Below, piece by piece: positions 5,575 to 9,131 of a stretch of 9,131 nt of DNA. Position 1 is the first letter of the stretch, and each line of letters opens with the position of its first letter. The notes under the pieces are model-generated. The model saw only the letters and a program-made list of their open reading frames with translations, ran no database searches and was not told the origin of the DNA. Made by a program: the position numbers and the translations under genes. The stretch spans positions 1-9,131 of the forward strand of contig JADGCE010000078.1 of NCBI GenBank assembly GCA_015229095.1, written 5' to 3'. The DNA comes from Magnetococcales bacterium. Lineage in GTDB: Bacteria > Pseudomonadota > Magnetococcia > Magnetococcales > Magnetaquicoccaceae.

Positions 5575-6444
5575 ATGGCTTTTGTAATCAACACCAACGT
5601 CGCATCATTGACCGCTCAGCGCAGCTTGAACAACAGCACCAGTGCGCTGAGCACAACGTTCAAAAGGCTCTCTTCCGGGTTGCGCGTCAACAGCGCGGCG
5701 GACGATGCGGCCGGTCTGTCGGTCAGTGACCGGATGACCGCGCAGATCCGCGGCTTCAACCAATCGGTGCGCAACGCCAACGACACCATTTCGCTGATTC
5801 AGGTGGCGGAAGGGGCCTTGGACCAGACGACGGCCGCATTGCAAAGGATTCGTGAGTTGGCTGTCACTGCCGCTAACGACACCTACATTGCGACAGATCG
5901 GGCGGATATGCAGAAGGAGATTGACCAGTTGTTGACTGAGGTCAATCGTATTGCCAATAACACCCAGTTTAACGGACAGGTTTTGTTGGCGGGAAGTTTT
6001 GTGAACAAAAAGTTCCATGTGGGGGCCAATTCCGGCCAGGTCATCACTTTCAATATTGGAAGCATGACCACCTCCGCGCTGAACAGCATCAACGTGATGC
6101 TCACGGGTGGGGAGAGTGCCCTGACGGGACAAACGATCGATGGCTCGCTGAACGCCAACCAGACGGCGGCGGAAGCGGCGATCACCCGGATCGACGGGGC
6201 CATTGCCAAGGTGACAACCCAGCGGGCCAACCTGGGTGCCATGCAAAATCGTTTCGATGCGGTGATTGCCAATTTGAGCAATGTCTCCGTGAATACCGCC
6301 AACGCCCGCTCCCGGATCACCGATGCGGACATGGCGTCGGAAACGGCCAAACTGACCCAGAACAGCATCATGCAGCAGGCCGGCATCGCTGTTCTGTCTC
6401 AGGCCAATCAGCAACCGGCGGCCGTTTTGCAGTTGCTCAAGTAG
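5575..6444 (+). CDS. fliC: Flagellin 2
   Basis: A 289-aa flagellin paralogue of flagellin 1. The first 101 residues differ at about 17 positions, mostly conservative, and the last 45 are nearly the same, ending NQQPAAVLQLLK. The middle (about 145-208) is unrelated in detail, with a LAGSFVNKKFHVGANSG and ISNV-type layout, and carries the surface variation. D0/D1 helices with RVNSAADDAAGLSVSDR and LQRIRELAVTAAN are intact. There is no cysteine. The start at 5575 is fixed by GGAGGA at 8-nt spacing and by MAFVINTN; an in-frame ATG at 5554 lacks its own SD. It has its own copy of the leader, so the two filament genes are probably separate transcripts under shared post-transcriptional control. FlaG follows. 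Confidence 0.97.
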   Translation: MAFVINTNVASLTAQRSLNNSTSALSTTFKRLSSGLRVNSAADDAAGLSVSDRMTAQIRGFNQSVRNANDTISLIQVAEGALDQTTAALQRIRELAVTAANDTYIATDRADMQKEIDQLLTEVNRIANNTQFNGQVLLAGSFVNKKFHVGANSGQVITFNIGSMTTSALNSINVMLTGGESALTGQTIDGSLNANQTAAEAAITRIDGAIAKVTTQRANLGAMQNRFDAVIANLSNVSVNTANARSRITDADMASETAKLTQNSIMQQAGIAVLSQANQQPAAVLQLLK

Positions 6445-6486
6445 GATGCAGGTGCCGTTGCCGAGCGTTTCGGCGACCGCTCCGGA

Positions 6487-6524
6487 TCCGGGGGGAGGAT
6501 GCGGTAACGCCGCCTCCCCCCGGA
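6487..6524 (+). terminator. Stem-loop after flagellin 2
   Basis: A perfect 12-bp stem, TCCGGGGGGAGG (6487-6498) with CCTCCCCCCGGA (6513-6524), is extended after a 2x2 internal loop by GCG/CGC capped with a GTAA tetraloop. It lies 42 bases past the stop. No T-tract follows, so it may terminate, stabilise the flagellin mRNA 3' end, or allow partial read-through into flaG. Confidence 0.6.
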
Positions 6525-6552
6525 GGAACCCGGGGCGGACAATCTGACCATA

Positions 6553-6598
6553 GCCGTTGTCCTCTCCCTGTACATGGGGGGGACAACGGCAGGAGGAG
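6553..6598 (+). promoter_or_regulatory. Hairpin directly abutting the flaG SD
   Basis: GCCGTTGTCC (6553-6562) pairs perfectly over 10 bp with GGACAACGGC (6581-6590), with an inner CCC/GGG possible. The SD AGGAGGAG begins at the very next base (6591), 7 nt before the flaG ATG. The hairpin-SD-ATG order resembles the flagellin leaders, but the conserved CACCTCC box is absent. A stable stem at this position could limit ribosome access. Confidence 0.55.
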
Positions 6599-6603
6599 AT
6601 GCG

Positions 6604-6993
6604 ATGGAGACGATCGCTGCCTATGGGATGAGCACGGTGCCAATCGAGCCGGTTGTGGTGGGAAAACGGGTAGAGCCCGAACACTCTGCACCAGGGGGTG
6701 GTTGCCCTGGAGACTTTGACGCACAACTGGCCCAGGCCGAGTTGGCGTTTTGGGGAGATCAATTGGGCACAACACAGCCAGGTTTGAAAAATCTGGCTGC
6801 CGAGATTACCCACACATTGTCCGGTCTCAAAAGTTTGCACCTGAGCATGGACGAAGAGAGGCAACACGTGGTGGTTCGCGTCGTGGATCGGGGAACCAGC
6901 AAGGTGCTTCGACAACTGCCCAACCAGCAGATGGTGGACCTGGTCCAACAGATGCGCGATTTGGAAGGGTTGTTGTTCAAAGCCTCTTCTTGA
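6604..6993 (+). CDS. flaG: FlaG family flagellar protein
   Basis: A 129-aa protein whose residues about 76-126 match the FlaG family: a beta-strand pair SLHLSMDEERQHVVVRVVD, then RGTSKVLRQLPNQQMVDLVQQMRDLEGLLF, close to the usual VxVVDxxTGEVIRQIPxEExL...GLLFD pattern. The first 70 residues are variable and include one Cys. FlaG proteins are found beside flagellin genes, and their loss changes filament length in several bacteria; the molecular role is not settled. The start at 6604 is chosen for the AGGAGG SD; an upstream in-frame ATG at 6574 lies inside the leader hairpin and is rejected. It is placed 160 bases after flagellin 2 with a stem-loop between them. Confidence 0.9.
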   Translation: METIAAYGMSTVPIEPVVVGKRVEPEHSAPGGGCPGDFDAQLAQAELAFWGDQLGTTQPGLKNLAAEITHTLSGLKSLHLSMDEERQHVVVRVVDRGTSKVLRQLPNQQMVDLVQQMRDLEGLLFKASS

Positions 6994-7021
6994 CACACGC
7001 GCAAGCGTGCGTGGACAGTCC

Positions 7022-7049
7022 GTTTGGGGAGGCATTGGCCTCCCCAAAC
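7022..7049 (+). terminator. Terminator-like stem-loop after flaG
   Basis: A perfect 12-bp stem GTTTGGGGAGGC-ATTG-GCCTCCCCAAAC lies about 30 bases past flaG, with an outer GACAG/CTGTC pair adding more stability. There is no T-tract. It is probably the 3' end of the flaG transcript. The following 7050-7225 contains no gene that I can support; TATTAT at about 7155-7160 could be a -10 for the sensor gene. Confidence 0.6.
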
Positions 7050-7225
7050 CCTGTCTCGTCGGTCAGGATGGCGCCTGCCCCTCCTGCCGGATGTGGGGTG
7101 CAAAATAGAGTATGGCTCTTTGTTCCCGCGTTCCCATGGCGGCCCAAAGCTGCTATTATCGTAAACGTCCCCCTGTTGCTGGCAAGCCGACCTCCACCCC
7201 CTGCAGGCACCGTTTGAGAATCATT

Positions 7226-8317
7226 ATGTGGAACAATAAAAGTTTACTTTATCCATTGCTCCTGCTGCTGCTGTTTGTGTTGAGTGTCGTGCTGGGATTG
7301 GGCAACATGGTGGATCGCGCCGTGCTGCAGGATGTGCGGCATACCCTGATGGTGGAAAAGGCCAAATGGGTGGCCGACGCCATGCAAAAAAATCTGGAAG
7401 AGACCATCAACCATACCTCCCTCTTCAAGGAGTCCTGGGTGGACAGCCTGACATGGCTGCCGCCTCCGCAGGGGGCCTCCGGAGCGGCGGTCAGCGCGGC
7501 GGATACCGCGCAATTTGAGGAAAAATGGGAAAAGGTGCGCCAGCTTTTTCCCTTGTGGCAGATGGATTTTCTCCTCATCGTTGATCCGTCGGGTGGCGTT
7601 CTGCACCAGCTTCCGGAAACCGTCTCCAAGGAATATCTTTTTCCCAAAGAGCTCCTGGAGATGGCGCAACAGGAGTTGCAGACCCGCGAGTTGTGGATGA
7701 CCCTGGATCGCATGGAGGGACAGTGGGCCATTCAGGTCTTTGCCCATCTGCCCAGCAGCCAATCCAAGGGCGTTCTGGTGGTATTCGGGCAATATCTGGA
7801 AAAAATTGTCACCCAACTGGAGACAGACCACCCGGAATTGACCTTTTTGCTGGCGGGGGATGGGGAGTTGCTGGGGGCTGACCCCATCGCCCGGGATCCC
7901 GCCCTGCTGAAGCCCGAACTCATCGACCAGGCCATCGAGGAAAACCGGCCACTGTTTGACGACAATACCCGTCTGCAATGGAACCTGTATTATGCCCCTC
8001 TGCAGTTGTTGGATCAGATCGTCTGTCTGGTGATTCCCATCGAATTGAAGGCGGCCAACAAAATATTGGGGCGCAGTCAAAAAAAGCTGCGTCAGGCCTT
8101 CTGGTTTGTGCTGTTGGGTTTTTTCCTGGCCGGACTTGCTTTTACCTTTCTGTTTTTCCTGCCCCTGCGCAAACTGCGCGCCCAGGCGGGTCAGCTGTTG
8201 GCGGCCAACGCAGCGGGCGCGGCGCCCCCCGACAACGAGCTGAAGTGCATCCAACAGGCCCTGACCAGGGTCACTTCTCCGCCGGCAGAGGCTTCCCCCA
8301 AGGTGCCGGCAATCTGA
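7226..8317 (+). CDS. Two-TM periplasmic sensor-like protein without output domain
   Basis: A 363-aa inner-membrane protein. TM1 lies at about residues 7-26 (a run of seven Leu/Phe), followed by a periplasmic domain of about 260 residues, then TM2 at about 291-311. The periplasmic part has long helices then an FPLWQMDFLLIVDPSGGVLHQL core, reminiscent of CHASE4/Cache sensor domains of chemoreceptors, kinases and diguanylate cyclases. After TM2 only about 50 residues remain, with a HAMP-like LPLRKLRAQAGQLLAA...NELKCIQQALTRV and a Pro/Ala tail. No kinase, GGDEF, EAL or chemoreceptor signalling domain follows, so any signal must pass to a partner or the protein has another role. The start at 7226 is chosen because it puts TM1 at the N-terminus; its SD is weak, and an in-frame ATG at 7112 would add 38 residues of unlikely sequence. 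It is followed after 2 nt by the glycosyltransferase gene. Confidence 0.65.
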   Translation: MWNNKSLLYPLLLLLLFVLSVVLGLGNMVDRAVLQDVRHTLMVEKAKWVADAMQKNLEETINHTSLFKESWVDSLTWLPPPQGASGAAVSAADTAQFEEKWEKVRQLFPLWQMDFLLIVDPSGGVLHQLPETVSKEYLFPKELLEMAQQELQTRELWMTLDRMEGQWAIQVFAHLPSSQSKGVLVVFGQYLEKIVTQLETDHPELTFLLAGDGELLGADPIARDPALLKPELIDQAIEENRPLFDDNTRLQWNLYYAPLQLLDQIVCLVIPIELKAANKILGRSQKKLRQAFWFVLLGFFLAGLAFTFLFFLPLRKLRAQAGQLLAANAAGAAPPDNELKCIQQALTRVTSPPAEASPKVPAI

Positions 8318-8319
8318 CC

Positions 8320-9131
8320 ATGCCGGAGGCTTTTTTCTCCCCTTCCCGGCCGGCACTGGCCAAGGTGGTCAGCCTCTGCTGTGCCCGGGACAGTCGGGTC
8401 TGGCAGCGCTCCTCCCCCTGGATTGTCCGGCATATTGTCGCCGCCTCCTATGAAGTGCTGGTGCCGGATCAGGAGGTGGAGGCGTTTCGGGCCATCACCC
8501 CCTCACCCTTTGTGGTGGTGGGGGAGAGTCACTACCTGCAGGAGCGCGGCATGGCCTGGGTGATGGCGCGATTGCCCCCCGGTCATGGCCGTCCCGGCTG
8601 GTATTTGCAGCAATTTCTCAAGATTGCTGCGGCGTGCAGCGCGGCTGCGGAGGAGGTGGTGCTGATATGGGATGCCGATACGATCCCTCTGAAACCTCTC
8701 TCGTTTGTGCAGGCCGATGGCAGACTGATCTATTATAAAAGCGATGAACACCACCCCCCCTACTTTAAAACCATCCGCAACCTGCTCGGACTGGAAAAAA
8801 AGGTGGATTTCAGCTTTATTGCCCAATGTTTCGCCATCCGATCCGGCTGGGCGCAGGCCTTTTGTGACGAGGTGGCCAGGCGCAGCGGCCTGCACTGGAT
8901 GGAGGGGATTATCAAGAGTCTGGATTTTGAGGATTTTTTTTGTTTCAGCGAATATGAAAGCCTGGGCACCTTTTTGACCCATCATCACCCCGCCGAGCTG
9001 CATTTTAGCGACAGCCCCTGGCAACGGTTTGGCAGCAGCCGGGTCGGCCCCCTGGAGAGCCTCTCCGAGGAGAGGCTCCAGAGTCTGGCCGACCGGTATG
9101 ATTATATCACCTTTGAATGGTGGGATCAGCC
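8320..9131 (+). CDS. DUF6492-type glycosyltransferase-like protein (partial)
   Basis: The frame is open from ATG 8320 to the window end (270 codons, no stop), so the C-terminus is missing. It resembles DUF6492 proteins, putative GT-A-fold glycosyltransferases. Residues 13-25 (LAKVVSLCCARDS) suit the first beta strand of that fold. GRPGWYLQQFLKI (90-102) matches the family's typical W-x-QQ-x-LK segment. VVLIWDADTIPLKPL (113-127) holds the DxD motif (Asp118, Asp120) that would bind the metal and sugar nucleotide. A Tyr/His-rich DEHHPPYFKT and a later acceptor-side region follow. The sugar and acceptor are unknown; envelope polysaccharide or flagellin are both possible. It begins 2 nt after the sensor stop with only a weak AAGGTG 14 nt upstream, suggesting translational coupling in an operon. 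Confidence 0.72.
   Translation, partial: MPEAFFSPSRPALAKVVSLCCARDSRVWQRSSPWIVRHIVAASYEVLVPDQEVEAFRAITPSPFVVVGESHYLQERGMAWVMARLPPGHGRPGWYLQQFLKIAAACSAAAEEVVLIWDADTIPLKPLSFVQADGRLIYYKSDEHHPPYFKTIRNLLGLEKKVDFSFIAQCFAIRSGWAQAFCDEVARRSGLHWMEGIIKSLDFEDFFCFSEYESLGTFLTHHHPAELHFSDSPWQRFGSSRVGPLESLSEERLQSLADRYDYITFEWWDQ

Noticed and set aside
5605..7047. 480-codon minus-strand frame opposite flagellin 2 and flaG
   Set aside because: It mirrors the codon structure of two certain plus-strand genes and contains no recognisable domain; a typical antisense open frame in GC-rich DNA.
7112..7225. Upstream start (ATG 7112) for the sensor
   Set aside because: It adds 38 Arg/Pro/Cys-rich residues before the first membrane segment and has no better SD than the 7226 start.
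1..9131. tRNA, rRNA, CRISPR array or transposase genes
   Set aside because: No cloverleaf, rRNA signature, regular spacer-repeat array or transposase-like protein was seen on either strand.

Overview
The window is a motility locus from a GC-rich, motile Gram-negative bacterium, with an outer-membrane-quality protease at one end. Two full-length flagellin paralogues, FlaG, a FliJ-like export chaperone and a MotE-like protein are present. Several intergenic regions hold GC-rich stem-loops. The gene mix would suit an alphaproteobacterial or magnetococcus-like lineage with several flagellins, but nothing here proves the taxon.

Layout. Positions 80-1603 (minus) encode a BepA-like M48 metalloprotease with a TPR tail, followed by a perfect 15-bp stem-loop. 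Divergently on the plus strand, fliJ-like (1769-2236) and motE-like (2233-2907) genes overlap by ATGA and are probably translationally coupled. A long spacer follows (2908-3683). It contains a flagellin-type leader that precedes only a 41-codon reading frame (3231-3356), then an AT-rich stretch, then a second copy of the leader that precedes flagellin 1 (3684-4544). About 1 kb of non-coding DNA rich in stem-loops (4545-5574) leads to a third copy of the leader and flagellin 2 (5575-6444), then flaG (6604-6993). The right end holds a two-TM periplasmic sensor with no output domain (7226-8317). Two bases later a DUF6492-type glycosyltransferase begins and runs off the end (8320-9131).

The most interesting feature is the three-copy leader. 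Each copy has a near-identical 19-nt box (CACCTCCAGCCAGGGAYGG) placed 67-69 nt before the ATG. A perfect hairpin follows, with the same position but unrelated sequence in each copy, then a strong Shine-Dalgarno (SD) sequence and the start codon. Conserved spacing with sequence-divergent, pairing-conserved stems is what a structured mRNA leader would leave. The box contains a CsrA-like GGA site and a CCTCC able to pair with the SD. One copy stands without a flagellin. I read this as a probable post-transcriptional flagellin control element; the regulator (CsrA-like, FlbT-like or other) is not visible here.

The genes fit together as filament production: FliJ for export, MotE near the motor, flagellins and FlaG for the filament. 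The sensor and glycosyltransferase may act on the cell surface or on flagellin, but that link is only proximity.
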